The translations under genes were made by a program, and so were the position numbers. Source: Rhizopus arrhizus (lineage: Eukaryota; Mucoromycota; Mucoromycetes; Mucorales; Rhizopodaceae). From it: 64,000 bases of DNA. Shown here in pieces: positions 12,031-22,631 of this stretch. The notes below the pieces were generated by a model that saw nothing but the letters and a program-made list of their open reading frames with translations, was not told where the DNA came from and did no database searches. Position 1 is the stretch's first letter, and every line of letters begins with the position of its first letter. The stretch lies in contig JAKZZE010000017.1 in NCBI GenBank assembly GCA_024220505.1, positions 930,001 through 994,000 on the forward strand. The letters are read 5' to 3'.

Positions 12031-13878
12031 TTAGCTTTTGGTAGAATTATAAAAATTAAGTACATTTCTACTAATTTTCCAAAAAAACTCCTTCACTCCT
12101 ATAACAATGCCATGCCCTGTAGGACCATTGACAGCTTGAAGAAAAGGCATTCCTCTAAGCACAATATAAGCATAATCTACAGCTCTATCAAAGTCTCCAG
12201 GATTATCAGGAATTAGAGCAGCAAATGGCTGGGCTTCATTATTATAGCTCGCTAAAGCCTGAGCGATCATTGGCTTAATGTCTATTTCAGGTGCAATTCT
12301 ACCATTCTCCATTGATATATTGTGCATCCTAAGCATATCTCGTACCAAGGTGCCTAACCGAGGCACGATCTGATCCCAGGCAACATCCTCTTCAAGCATA
12401 TCCACCAAGTCATCAATACGGCCGTTAGTGGCTACAGGATTGACTAGACGTTTTGTAACTTCAAGAATCATTTCCTCAAATTGTTCTCTAAACTTGCGAA
12501 TTTGAAGTACCTTGACCATCAAAGGTTGCTTGTACATGCCAGGAAACGTTCTGTAGTCACCTGTAATCATAGAATCTAAATTAGATACACTAAATCCTAA
12601 TGTCGAATCCAAATCTGCTGAAATATAAATGTAATTGTCAGCATCAGGATCTTTGAAGAGATAGAAGTTATGGGCATTGTTCAAGTAGCCATCAAAGTAA
12701 GCATTAAGTACCTCAAGTACCATAGCACGAAGATAAGTGTCCATGTTGATCTTTGAATTCCAAATATCAACTATATTCTTATCTTCTACAGGGGCATCTG
12801 CAATAAACCTGGTGAGTTTCTGAAGTGGAGCAAAATCGCCTTTTTTGCCCGCCTTCAATTCATACTGTCCATCGCCATAGGCAGTTAAATTTTTCATGTA
12901 TCCCAAATCAGAATCATGATGGGTTGAAGAGCGACCGTTGGCCTGATAGACATTACCACCATCATAGTCTTCATCACCATCTCCAAATTCGAGGGCTGTC
13001 CAAGGATCTTGGAAGGTTTCAATCAATCCAAAGAGACCGATCTCTTTGTCATTCAGGAAAACACGACAATAAGAGAATTCAGTAGAAGGAAGGCCAAGAG
13101 ATTTGATCATGTCATAGGCAAGTTGTTCACGCATGTAAGATGGATCATTAGCTAAAGATCTTAGCTTGATGCGCTTAAACCCGTATATCCTTTTATGTTT
13201 TTTCAATTTAATATTATAAGAAACTTTGGGCATCCACCGAGATTCATGACCAGCAATAGAAACTTCTACATTACGATAGAAAAGACTGTCAGTCAAAGAA
13301 ACATAGGACATGCTAGCAGTAATTTCAGTATTTTCAAAGTAGTTATTATGCATATTATCCAGATCTTGCTGATTAGCGATCAAGTGAATAGTAGGGATTT
13401 CGCCTTCTTTATGCAGTTTGGTAGGGATTCGTCTGATGATCGGTAATGGCTCATAGACTTGAGGAAATGGTGTGATCTGTTTCTTGTTCCATGTTCGATT
13501 AAAATATTCATTTACAGTGTCAGTTATTTCTGGTGGCCGATAAAATTCCTCAGCTGTGACATGGTGATTTTCTACATTGATCTTAACATATCTGTAGCTA
13601 TGTCGAGCTATGGGTGCTTTGCCGCTGTATAGTATGGTACTTGGTTGATCAAGTTGAAGGATGTGGACAGCGTTATCAATTTCAACCCCCATGAGCTGAG
13701 AGTCATTCAACAGGGCAATGACACTGTAAGTGATTTCTTCAACGAGATGTTTTCCTTCTACATTTACAAAAGCAGTAACAAGAACGAGGGCTGAGGGTAC
13801 GCAAGTTAATATATGAAAGCGTTTTGCTTTGTATAAAAGTGAAACATACTTACAAATAGAAAGCCAATTGATCAACAT
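12031..13878 (-). CDS. CotH-family spore-coat/surface protein (CotH kinase domain)
   Basis: A short first exon (13878-13854) joins after a 63-nt intron (13853-13791). The mature reading then starts with a short hydrophobic leader that looks like a secretion signal; read without splicing, this leader is lost. The body of about 590 residues shows the CotH-kinase layout: an N-terminal beta-rich region with glycosylation-type NRT and NDS sites, then YGFKRIKLRSLANDPSYMRE (lysine/arginine and DPSYMRE helix), then the MVLEVLNAYFDGYLNN segment, then ISADLDSTLGF (the acidic metal-binding motif). In Mucorales this family includes spore-coat and host-cell-binding surface proteins; not every member is an invasin. 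No hydrophobic C-terminal GPI-anchor signal is visible, so this copy may be secreted or otherwise attached. Paralogue number cannot be told from the window. Confidence 0.88.
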   Translation of the reverse strand: MLINWLSICKYVSLLYKAKRFHILTCVPSALVLVTAFVNVEGKHLVEEITYSVIALLNDSQLMGVEIDNAVHILQLDQPSTILYSGKAPIARHSYRYVKINVENHHVTAEEFYRPPEITDTVNEYFNRTWNKKQITPFPQVYEPLPIIRRIPTKLHKEGEIPTIHLIANQQDLDNMHNNYFENTEITASMSYVSLTDSLFYRNVEVSIAGHESRWMPKVSYNIKLKKHKRIYGFKRIKLRSLANDPSYMREQLAYDMIKSLGLPSTEFSYCRVFLNDKEIGLFGLIETFQDPWTALEFGDGDEDYDGGNVYQANGRSSTHHDSDLGYMKNLTAYGDGQYELKAGKKGDFAPLQKLTRFIADAPVEDKNIVDIWNSKINMDTYLRAMVLEVLNAYFDGYLNNAHNFYLFKDPDADNYIYISADLDSTLGFSVSNLDSMITGDYRTFPGMYKQPLMVKVLQIRKFREQFEEMILEVTKRLVNPVATNGRIDDLVDMLEEDVAWDQIVPRLGTLVRDMLRMHNISMENGRIAPEIDIKPMIAQALASYNNEAQPFAALIPDNPGDFDRAVDYAYIVLRGMPFLQAVNGPTGHGIVIGVKEFFWKISRNVLNFYNSTKS

Positions 13879-14838
13879 TGTTTTTCTGTAAAATGCAAAG
13901 AAAAGATTTTACATTTATTTATACATTTTTTAGGGGTTGCGTGTTTCAATGTAATAAAAATTTTAAAACTATCCAAATTTACTCAATTAAACTAAATTAG
14001 AAAAAAAAAAAGGGGGAGATTCCTGTCAATATATCAACATTCTGCCTCCAATCGTATAGACTTTTTTTTATTAAATTATTTTATATTCCTCGTCAAAATG
14101 AATAAATTATAAAGCACGAAATAGCATGGCACATATCTATTTATCAATTTATCAATTTGGTGGGTGATACTAAAGAAAATGTAAGAAAAACTAACAAAAA
14201 AAAAAGTATTCACAAACTTGGTGACCATACAGTTACAGTGATCAAGTAGCAAAAAATAACACATATTAAGAGCAGAAACTATTACCATAAGAAGTTGAAT
14301 CAATAGAAATAGTCTTTATAGATCGCTCTCTAAAAGCACAGAAAATTAATTTCTGCATAAAATAGACTAGTCTACTGTAAAATATTTCTTGCTTGAGCTG
14401 TTTCCTCAAAGTTCTATTCAAGCAATAACGAATAGTGAAAAGGTAGCTACAGAATTACGATAGATTTTGAATATGCGGTAAGCAATGCAAAATAATGAAA
14501 GGATAAAGTCTAATCAAGAGAGGCCAAGTTAGTGACCTGTAAAAGTCCAACAGCTTATAGAATATCTTAAAAGAATTGCTAGAATGGAGAGTGTTTAATC
14601 AAACATAAAATATCAACGGGGTTATCTGATACCAAAAATAGTGCAATCGATGGCACTACAGTTTTAAATTACAGACGATCGTTGAAATGGTCTAGTGCAA
14701 AATAGAAAAGGAGGGAACTATATCTCTGAAGAAGAGTAAGGTGCACACTTTCGGAGGAAAGAAGAGAAGATCTATAAGAAGCGTATAATAACAACCTACA
14801 CATAGTTTGAGAAAGAGTCTATAAAGCAATAACGAAGA
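13879..14838. other. Intergenic stretch between the CotH-family gene and the inverted repeat
   Basis: AT-rich, with several poly(A)/poly(T) tracts and no recognised gene. It holds the CotH-family promoter side and ends where the inverted-repeat left arm begins. Confidence 0.5.
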
Positions 14839-16250
14839 AAAGAAAAAGCATCACTACTTTCTCTAAGCTACTATTCTTTACTAATCTTTTGCTGCTATAA
14901 GAAAGACTCTTAATGGATAATTAATAATAACAATAGCAGTAATAACAATAATAATAGCAGTAATAATAACAATAATAATAATAACAATAATAATAATAAC
15001 AATAATAATAATAACAATAATAATCAAAGAAGACCAAAAAGGATTATAAACACAAAAAAGCCATTACATAGTAAATGGCTATCTTTTATTGTTTGAATAA
15101 GAGAAAGGAGAGTGAAAAAAAAAAAAAAGTGTAGTCATCACTCAGTTAGTTTTCCTTGTATTCAATTACAAAGAGATCGGAAGGATATGGGTTGGTTCTG
15201 TTGTTGTTCACACACAGCTTGCATCCGTCAAAGGTATTGTCGGCATGTGGACCAAAGCTATATCCAGGACCACTTTGCTTGATGTAGATGATCTTCTTAC
15301 TAGCGTCATAGGTCCATTGATACTTTTCATTGTGTTCATTTGCCTTTTGAACCAAGGTCTTGTGGTTGGAAGTGTTGGGATCCCTATCGATGTAGCCAAT
15401 AATTTTGCCGGTCTGAACATTGACTATTTGCTCCTTTTCATCATAGTACCAGACCTGCTTACTTTCCCAGTCATTGTCAACCTTCTTCTTCAATACAATG
15501 TAGGCATCGACGTCCATGCTGTTGTTTTCAACATCAACAACTAAACCACTTTGGTCGTGCTTCAAGTAAAAGTGCTTGTTCTTTTCCATGTTTAATATCT
15601 AATTAAGGTAGAGAAAGAAAGAAATAATGATAATGATGATGATAATAAGAATAATAAAAAAGAGATCGGTAAGTAAAGAGCTTTATTTTCCCTCCTTTCT
15701 TTTTCTTTTTTCTTTTTCTTGTTCAGTTTATTATACCAGAAACGTACAGATGAGATTTGAGAGTAAAGAAGCATGTTCGCACAAGATACTTGAGGGTTTA
15801 TATAGTTTTTCTTTTTTCTTTTTCTTTTTTCATTTTTTCCTTTTTTCCATGAACGGACCAAACAGTATGATGATTGTCGTATTGTTTGTGTCATATAAAC
15901 ATTTTAAGAGTTTATAAACAATTCACATATGTAAACCATACATTAACTAAATAGATGTTATTAATAGCAAAAAGAGTACCCTGATCAAACTTAAAGGCTT
16001 GATCTGACAAGAAAAGGAAAGGGCTTGTTATGCGATCTAAACGCTTACCCTTTACAGTCAAAATACTCAAGTAACAAATCTATGACAAGCATTCATATAC
16101 AAACTATTCAATATTTCCTCATCGTATACATGAATATATATATAGAGTATACGGCACTCTCTAAAGAGAAATAATATCTAACAGTAATAGCAACAATGAA
16201 AGATGATAATAATACACAAAGCACATAGCTTTCCCCTATGAGATAATGCC
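14839..16250. repeat. Left arm of a 1.4-kb inverted repeat
   Basis: The reverse complement of this segment matches the right arm (about 18300/18376-19787) almost base for base. The match covers the downstream TAA/CAA microsatellite, the whole lectin coding region, its 5' leader and promoter, and about 650 bp upstream. The outer edge is near the string AAAGTAGTGATGC; the inner edge is near CCCCTATGAGATAATGCC. Differences seen are a handful of single bases, small A-run changes and one indel of about 70 bp at the inner edge. The spacer of about 2.1 kb is not repeated. Confidence 0.93.
15146..15589 (-). CDS. Ricin-B-like beta-trefoil lectin, copy 1
   Basis: A single exon encodes 147 residues with no signal peptide or membrane segment, so the protein is probably cytosolic. 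The length equals one beta-trefoil. Repeated elements of R-type lectin folds are visible: HFYLKHDQSGLVVDV, a first aromatic motif KQVWYYD, a second motif KYQWTYD (compare QxW), and a final FVIEYKE strand. No enzymatic toxin domain is attached; this is only the carbohydrate-binding type of domain. A TATATAAA box lies at 15804-15797, about 210 bp before the ATG. The 3' side has AATAAA and a small hairpin (AGCCATT/AATGGCT stem). It differs from copy 2 by one amino acid (His86 here, Tyr86 there). The role is unknown; related fungal lectins are storage or defence proteins. Confidence 0.75.
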   Translation of the reverse strand: MEKNKHFYLKHDQSGLVVDVENNSMDVDAYIVLKKKVDNDWESKQVWYYDEKEQIVNVQTGKIIGYIDRDPNTSNHKTLVQKANEHNEKYQWTYDASKKIIYIKQSGPGYSFGPHADNTFDGCKLCVNNNRTNPYPSDLFVIEYKEN

Positions 16251-17034
16251 AAAAAAAAAAAAGAAAAAGAGTGCATTGTATGAATCATAACCATAAAAAC
16301 TATGATTAATATAATTTGATATTACTCTTTGCCTTTAAATTTTCGTACAGAATCACTTATAAAGATTAGATGTTTATGCAATGACCTTTACTAGGAATGA
16401 ATATTTCTGGATATAAATGAAAAGTGGCTAAAGAGACTGAACACATCAGCTCCAGTTAGTTTAAAATTTACTGATAGTCTTTTTTATGCTTTTATGTATT
16501 AAGGTTATGGGACTGAGTCTTTACAAAACTATAACAAGATACAAACTAGACTGAATCATGCTGGACCCTATTATTAGTCTTAAAAATGGCATAGTATACA
16601 TGATTTGTTTTGATAGGTGACCACATTTTTACACAATTTGAAGTTTTTTACGATACAACTAATAAAATTTCTCATTCATTTTGTCGCTTTCCATAGTTAG
16701 CAAAAAATGTTTCATCAACTAAGAATCTTGAGTATATTGAATACCTTGATGATTCTCTTATATTAAATAATTTCATTGTTATTTTTAACATATAAGGGAT
16801 TAATGTTCAAGTTATTATTTTTTTAAAACAATAAATCAAGTTTATTTTCGCAATAAGCATGTCTTTATCTCAGTCTACAGCATGTACAGCCAAGACAATG
16901 GTTACTATGGTCGATCACATATGATGAGTATGTTGTCAGTTATTGATATCCAATGGTAGCAGAAAGCGTTATATATAAATGCTTCTGGTTTGCGTTTAGA
17001 TTTTCTTGTGTTAAATATCATTGGAATTGAAACT
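16251..17034. other. Inverted-repeat spacer, left part
   Basis: Unique AT-rich sequence with no repeat partner and no recognised gene until the promoter at about 16950. Confidence 0.5.
16950..16980 (+). promoter_or_regulatory. CCAAT plus TATA promoter elements of the small ORF
   Basis: A CCAATGG element (16950-16956) is followed 14 bp later by TATATATAAAT (16970-16980). The ATG of the downstream small ORF lies 55 bp after the TATA box, so the expected transcription start would give a leader of about 25-30 nt. Confidence 0.45.
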
Positions 17035-17109
17035 ATGGGTCTACCTGTCTATAAGCCAAGATCTCCTCCTCCTCGTCCTCCTCGTCCCTATAGTCCACCG
17101 TCATCTTAG
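17035..17109 (+). CDS. 24-residue proline/arginine-rich micro-ORF in the repeat spacer
   Basis: ATG 17035 to TAG 17109 with no intron. Eleven of 24 residues are proline, with PRSPPPRPPRP in the middle and a Tyr-Ser-Pro-Pro end. Such a stretch resembles SH3 or WW-domain ligands. The gene has a CCAAT/TATA-type upstream region and an AATAAA at about 17195, 85 bp after the stop, so it looks like a complete tiny transcription unit. No signal peptide is present. No known family was recognised. It could be chance, since random AT-rich DNA rarely but sometimes gives such frames. Confidence 0.4.
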   Translation: MGLPVYKPRSPPPRPPRPYSPPSS

Positions 17110-18299
17110 CTAGATAAGTTTCAGCTTGTTAGACAATCAACGAATAGTCTGTTAATGTATTTTATATTTTAATGTACTATTATTGTTATTTGTTAATAAA
17201 GATATTTGAGCTATAAATAACAGCTAAATAAGAATAAGTGAAAGAAAAAGATAGTATAAGCTAAACAAGTTATGCTTAAGCTTCGTATACAAGCATAAAG
17301 GATTTTATACAATACTAAAAAGATATATAATTGGTGGCACTTCCGGCATTAGTAGATGTTACAACTATGCTTAAAACGTTCGTGTCAGTAAATACAAAAA
17401 CTTATACAAATTAAATATTTTTCAACTAGCTTGCTTCTAAATAAAAATATGCTTAATAGTTCCAAGAAAGAATAACAATACATGTGCTGCAATCACAGCT
17501 TTGCAAGATGAAAAACTCGATTTAATTTTTAAAATAATAGGCAGTACAAAAATATATTCGACCTAATAATGTATGATCCAGCAACGAAATGCAGAATTAC
17601 ATAAGAAATAGTACAGAAAATCAAGAAATACAAATAACTTGTTGACGTGTAAAAAGATGAATAACACTGCTTCATAATTATGGAAAAGAGTTTTGGTTTA
17701 CAAATGAAATTTGATTAAGATACAAAATCAATGGTTTCATTTAAGAGTACTCCATGTAATAGGCTCGAATAATACTAATGAACATCTCACAACATTTGTT
17801 TATTATCGCACTCATAGTAACTAAAGTTTTATTAGTTTTTAGCCTTGCCGCTTGTGTAGGTAGCTGTTATGTTTTTATTTATGTATACATGCTTTTCTTA
17901 TGAATATTTCCCACATTACTTATAAGCTTTATGCAAGTACCATCTATTTCAAATCAATACGTTAGTAAATACTCTTTGAATTGTAGCTAGTCGTAAGTTA
18001 CAATTAAAATCGATTTATGGAGCTTATAATTCAGGTCATTCAGATTTTAAAGCTTAATCATACATGATTTCTGTTTATAATGATCGATAGTTAAACAATT
18101 TTTCATCTCTTCAAGAACACAAAATTGCTAGAGTACTTGTTCCATGTCCTTGACGTATGGTAAGATACATTCATGTGAGGAAATAACATGGTATTACTAA
18201 ACATTCAGACGTAAAATATTATGCAGCTTTATATTACACAAAACGTAAATAAACGCCATTCTTATATACTTCCTCATTGGTCTTTACTGCCTTTTTTTT
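17110..18299. other. Inverted-repeat spacer, right part
   Basis: AT-rich, with no recognised gene, RNA or repeat. It contains a polyadenylation-type AATAAA at about 17195. Confidence 0.5.
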
Positions 18300-18816
18300 G
18301 GCATTATCTTATCAAATAAGCGATAAAGCCATGTGTAGATAAGATTATAAAATAACGTCAAGTATATCATTGATATATCTTATAGGGGAAAGCTATGTGC
18401 TTTGTGTATTATTATCATCTTTCATTGTTGCTATTACTGTTAGATATTATTTCTCTTTAGAGAGTGCCGTATACTCTATATATATATTCATGTATACGAT
18501 GAGGAAATATTGAATAGTTTGTATATGAATGCTTGTCATAGATTTGTTACTTGAGTATTTTGACTGTAAAGGGTAAGCGTTTAGATCGCATAACAAGCCC
18601 TTTCCTTTTCTTGTCAGATCAAGCCTTTAAGTTTGATCAGGGTACTCTTTTTGCTATTAATAACATCTATTTAGTTAATGTATGGTTTACATATGTGAAT
18701 TGTTTATAAACTCTTAAAATGTTTATATGACACAAACAATACGACAATCATCATACTGTTTGGTCCGTTCATGGAAAAAAGGAAAAAATGAAAAAAGAAA
18801 AAGAAAAAAGAAAAAC

Positions 18817-18824
18817 TATATAAA
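18817..18824 (+). promoter_or_regulatory. TATA box of lectin copy 2
   Basis: TATATAAA, mirrored exactly at 15804-15797 in the left arm. It is followed by a leader of about 200 nt with A/G-rich tracts before the ATG at 19032. Confidence 0.5.
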
Positions 18825-19031
18825 CCCTCAAGTATCTTGTGCGAACATGCTTCTTTACTCTCAAATCTCATCTGTACGTTTCTGGTATAATAAACTGAAC
18901 AAGAAAAAGAAAAAGAAAAAGAAAGGAGGGAAAATAAAGCTCTTTTACTTACCGATCTCTTTTTTATTATTCTTATTATCATCATCATTATCATTATTTC
19001 TTTCTTTCTCTACCTTAATTAGATATTAAAC

Positions 19032-19475
19032 ATGGAAAAGAACAAGCACTTTTACTTGAAGCACGACCAAAGTGGTTTAGTTGTTGATGTTGAAAACAAC
19101 AGCATGGACGTCGATGCCTACATTGTATTGAAGAAGAAGGTTGACAATGACTGGGAAAGTAAGCAGGTCTGGTACTATGATGAAAAGGAGCAAATAGTCA
19201 ATGTTCAGACCGGCAAAATTATTGGCTACATCGATAGGGATCCCAACACTTCCAACCACAAGACCTTGGTTCAAAAGGCAAATGAATACAATGAAAAGTA
19301 TCAATGGACCTATGACGCTAGTAAGAAGATCATCTACATCAAGCAAAGTGGTCCTGGATATAGCTTTGGTCCACATGCCGACAATACCTTTGACGGATGC
19401 AAGCTGTGTGTGAACAACAACAGAACCAACCCATATCCTTCCGATCTCTTTGTAATTGAATACAAGGAAAACTAA
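19032..19475 (+). CDS. Ricin-B-like beta-trefoil lectin, copy 2
   Basis: 147-residue intronless copy of the lectin at 15146-15589, in opposite orientation. One coding base difference was found by eye, changing His86 to Tyr (CAC to TAC). The same two aromatic QxW-like motifs are present. The two genes are transcribed away from each other with matched promoters and 3' ends. The near identity extends through non-coding sequence, so it reflects recent duplication or ongoing gene conversion, not protein-level selection alone. Confidence 0.75.
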   Translation: MEKNKHFYLKHDQSGLVVDVENNSMDVDAYIVLKKKVDNDWESKQVWYYDEKEQIVNVQTGKIIGYIDRDPNTSNHKTLVQKANEYNEKYQWTYDASKKIIYIKQSGPGYSFGPHADNTFDGCKLCVNNNRTNPYPSDLFVIEYKEN

Positions 19476-19530
19476 CTGAGTGATGACTACACTTTTTTTT
19501 TTTTTTCACTCTCCTTTCTCTTATTCAAAC

Positions 19531-19562
19531 AATAAAAGATAGCCATTTACTATGTAATGGCT
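19531..19562 (+). terminator. Polyadenylation signal and small hairpin after lectin copy 2
   Basis: AATAAA at 19531 is followed by a perfect 7-bp stem (AGCCATT/AATGGCT, 8-nt loop, 19541-19562) and a T-run. The same structure lies in mirror image at about 15060-15095 after copy 1. Confidence 0.45.
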
Positions 19563-19787
19563 TTTTTGTGTTTATAATCCTTTTTGGTCTTCTTTGATTA
19601 TTATTGTTATTATTATTATTGTTATTATTATTATTGTTATTATTATTATTGTTATTATTACTGCTATTATTATTGTTATTACTGCTATTGTTATTATTAA
19701 TTATCCATTAAGAGTCTTTCTTATAGCAGCAAAAGATTAGTAAAGAATAGTAGCTTAGAGAAAGTAGTGATGCCTTTTCTTTCTTTG

Positions 19788-20666
19788 GTGTATGCATTTG
19801 TTAGTTAACTTTCTAACGTTGATTTTTTCTAAAGATTGCAATTAAGGAAGGGATATAGTACAAGAGCTGAGTAAAGTTTTAATAAATATAACATTTATTT
19901 CTCGAAATAGCATTCAAGTGTACAATTAATCTATCATGGTTGCATCTCATTTACATGCACCGTTAAACAGAAATTCAAAGCACTCCAGTAGCTAGTACAT
20001 AGCAACTCAGATGACCTACCATAATTATTAATGCATGTCATGAGTGTTACCCAGCCTGTTAAAAGTGAGAGAAACTTTAATATTGTCTCTCTTTAAAAAA
20101 ATTGAAAGAGTAACAGTCTTTTCTCTCTCTCTCTCTCAGAATGAAGACAGCATTTATCAATTGATCCTTAGCCATGACTTTGTTCTTTGACATACTTTGT
20201 CCAGTATCATTCTATTAGCTTGAAAAAGCGAGGAAAAAATGACATTGAAGACGTTTTTTGTACTATTTTACTTTTAAAAACAAAACATCTTAAGCTTATC
20301 TTCTATTTTTGTTCCGATAATATATTCTTTTGATGTTTCCCCCACACACACTTTCTCTCAGTTGTTAAGTGCAATTATGTATTTTTAAACCTCTATGACA
20401 TTAATACATGAGGTAAAATAATTGCTCAAGCTGTTTGTTTGGGAGAAGAGCATTGAAAAAAATAGTCAGAGATTTAGAATATGAAATTAAACTACTTTCT
20501 TTGCCCACATGGTCAGTCATAACCTTCATTTGTGATACTAACCTGACCTTTATAATAAAGTTGAATTCTTCATGTCCCTTCTGAATAAGACTGTAGGCTA
20601 ATATGGATCAAAAAATTACGTCAATTTTTTTAGTTAACTTCCGCTGTTACCCGGGTATAATGAGCC
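19788..20666. other. Intergenic stretch upstream of the E2 gene
   Basis: Contains a CT-rich microsatellite (about 20121-20138) and no recognised gene. Confidence 0.5.
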
Positions 20667-20723
20667 ATGAAATTAAAAATATTTTTTTCTTCACTTGTAA
20701 ACCCCCTTCTCCTCTTCTTTACT

Positions 20724-22444
20724 ATGCAATATTCCCGCGCTACTTTTAGACTGCCTCGTGCCCTTGCATCAAAAAGCATCGCAGTAAATGTTGTGCGCAA
20801 CATTTCTCAAGTTAGAAACTTTCATGTTCAAGTTCCTGCATCTTTATATACTGTTGGTTATGACCGTTTAAAGTAAGATGTCAAAAAGTTAAGCAGAAGA
20901 AAAAGAAAAAACTAATCTTGACTATTATTAGACAAAATAATACTGTTTCAAGTGGCTTTTTTAAAAACCAAATAAGAACTTACGGTAGGACATTATTTAT
21001 TTTCCAAAGAAACAGTAAGCTAATCAACCTTTTTTTTTGTAGCTGACAAAGTGGTGCAGGTTCCCCAAATGGCCGAGTCCATCTCGGAAGGAACTCTCAA
21101 GCAATGGGTTAAGAGTAAGTATTAAGCATCAAATTATTAGAAAGAGCGAGAGAGAGTATGGCAGATATTTGTTTATCTTACCACAAAAAATTAGGCGTTG
21201 GTGATTTTGTGCATCAAGATGAAGAAGTGGCTACTATTGAAACAGATAAGATTGATGTTACTGTCAATTCTCCTGCTTCCGGTACCATTGTTGAAGTCTA
21301 TGCCAATGAAGAAGATAATGTTTCTGTTGGTGCCGACTTTTTCAAATTAGAGCTCGGTGATGCACCCAAGGAAGGTTTGTGTAGAAATGAATATGTCATT
21401 TGATATCAAATGATATTAAGATCAGCTTTATCATTATAGGTGCTGCTGCTCCCAAGAAGGAAGAGCCCAAGAAGGAAGAGCCCAAGAAGGAAGAGCCTAA
21501 GAAGGAGGAACCTAAAAAGGAAGAGCCCAAGAAGGAAGAGGTAAAGAGGGAAGAAACTCCTAAAGCTGCTGCTCCTAAGCCTGCTGCTGAATCGTCCAAG
21601 ACCGAGAAGGTTTACGGCAGCCGTAGCGAAACTCGTGTCAAGATGAATCGTATGCGTCTTAGAATCGCCGAACGTTTGAAGCAATCTCAAGATACCGCTG
21701 CTTCATTGACTACCTTTAATGAAATTGACATGACCAACTTGATGAGCCTTCGTGCTGATTATAAGGATGCTGTTTTAAAGAAGCATGGTGTCAAGTTTGG
21801 TTTCATGTCTGCTTTCGTCAAGGCCGCTGCTGTTGCCTTGGAAGAAATCCCTGCTGTCAATGCCTCCATTGATGGAAACGAAATTGTCTATCATGACTTT
21901 GTTGATATGAGTGTCGCTGTTTCTACTCCTAAAGGTTTAGTCACTCCTGTCTTGAGAAACGTGGAAGAAATGGGTTATCTCGATATTGAAAGAGGTATCG
22001 CTGAACTCGGTAAAAAGGTATGTATAAAGAGACTTTTATGGAATTGAGGTTTATAAAAGCGTTCTTTCTAATTCTTGTATTCATTAGGCCCGTGATAATA
22101 AGATTACTATTGAAGATATGGCTGGTGGTACCTTTACTGTTTCCAATGGTGGTATCTTTGGCTCATTAATGGGTACTCCTATTATCAACTTGCCTCAAAC
22201 TGCCATTTTAGGTATGCATGGCATTAAGGAAAGACCTATCGCTGTCAATGGACAAGTAAGCATAAAATCCTGAGATATATAACCACGTTGCTAATTTTTT
22301 TTCTTGCAGGTCGAAATCCGTCCTATGATGTATATCGCTCTTACTTATGATCACAGACTTGTTGATGGCCGTGAAGCTGTTACATTCTTAGTTAGAATTA
22401 AGGAGCTTGTCGAAGATCCTAGAAGACTTCTTTTAAATATTTAA
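20724..22444 (+). CDS. KGD2: Dihydrolipoamide succinyltransferase (E2 of 2-oxoglutarate dehydrogenase)
   Basis: Transfers the succinyl group to CoA in the mitochondrial 2-oxoglutarate dehydrogenase complex of the TCA cycle. The start is taken at ATG 20724, which opens a basic, Ser/Arg-rich presequence; an in-frame ATG at 20667 would add 19 hydrophobic residues. Exon 2 reads [16 protein letters not shown]. Exon 3 carries the lipoyl domain with the lipoylated lysine in [13 protein letters not shown] linker follows with a six-fold PKKEE tandem repeat (21451-21540). Next come the E1/E3-binding/catalytic core ([47 protein letters not shown]) and the active-site [11 protein letters not shown]. There are at least five introns, the last ending at the TTGCAG before 22310. 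The first intron donor was chosen as GTTATG near 20860 to keep the frame. The protein lacks the separate peripheral-subunit-binding domain, as usual for this E2. Confidence 0.95.
21451..21540 (+). repeat. Six-fold 15-bp tandem repeat in the E2 linker
   Basis: Units of CCCAAGAAGGAAGAG and close variants encode PKKEE six times. The run lies between the lipoyl and catalytic domains, where flexible charged or Pro-rich linkers are normal. Confidence 0.85.
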
Positions 22445-22631
22445 GAAACTTTTGATTATCAACAATTTTGAAACTGCATTTATAGCATATTCATAAACAG
22501 TACCAAATAAAGCTGAATGCTTGTATAATAGAAACAGATACAAAATATAATCTCGTGTTTATCAAATTTGTATAAAGATCGGAAGCTTTTATTTTAAGAT
22601 AAAAGCAGCATTGTTCAAATAACGGTGTGTG

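Larger units (their letters stand above)
18300..19787. repeat. Right arm of the 1.4-kb inverted repeat
   Basis: Mirror copy of 14839-16250. It carries about 70 bp (18310-18378) absent from the left arm. The extra piece is bounded by the short direct repeat ATCTTAT (18306-18312 and 18377-18383), as expected for a microhomology deletion in the left arm. The outer part contains the TTATTATTG microsatellite, identical in both arms apart from orientation. Confidence 0.93.

Noticed and set aside
14919..15030. CRISPR-like repeats in the (TAA/CAA) region
   Set aside because: It is a trinucleotide microsatellite with no spacers, and it occurs in a eukaryote; the mirror copy at 19600-19700 is the same.
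14839..19787. A giant transposon with 1.4-kb terminal inverted repeats
   Set aside because: The arms carry complete lectin genes, the spacer has no transposase or integrase, and no target-site duplication or terminal consensus was found.
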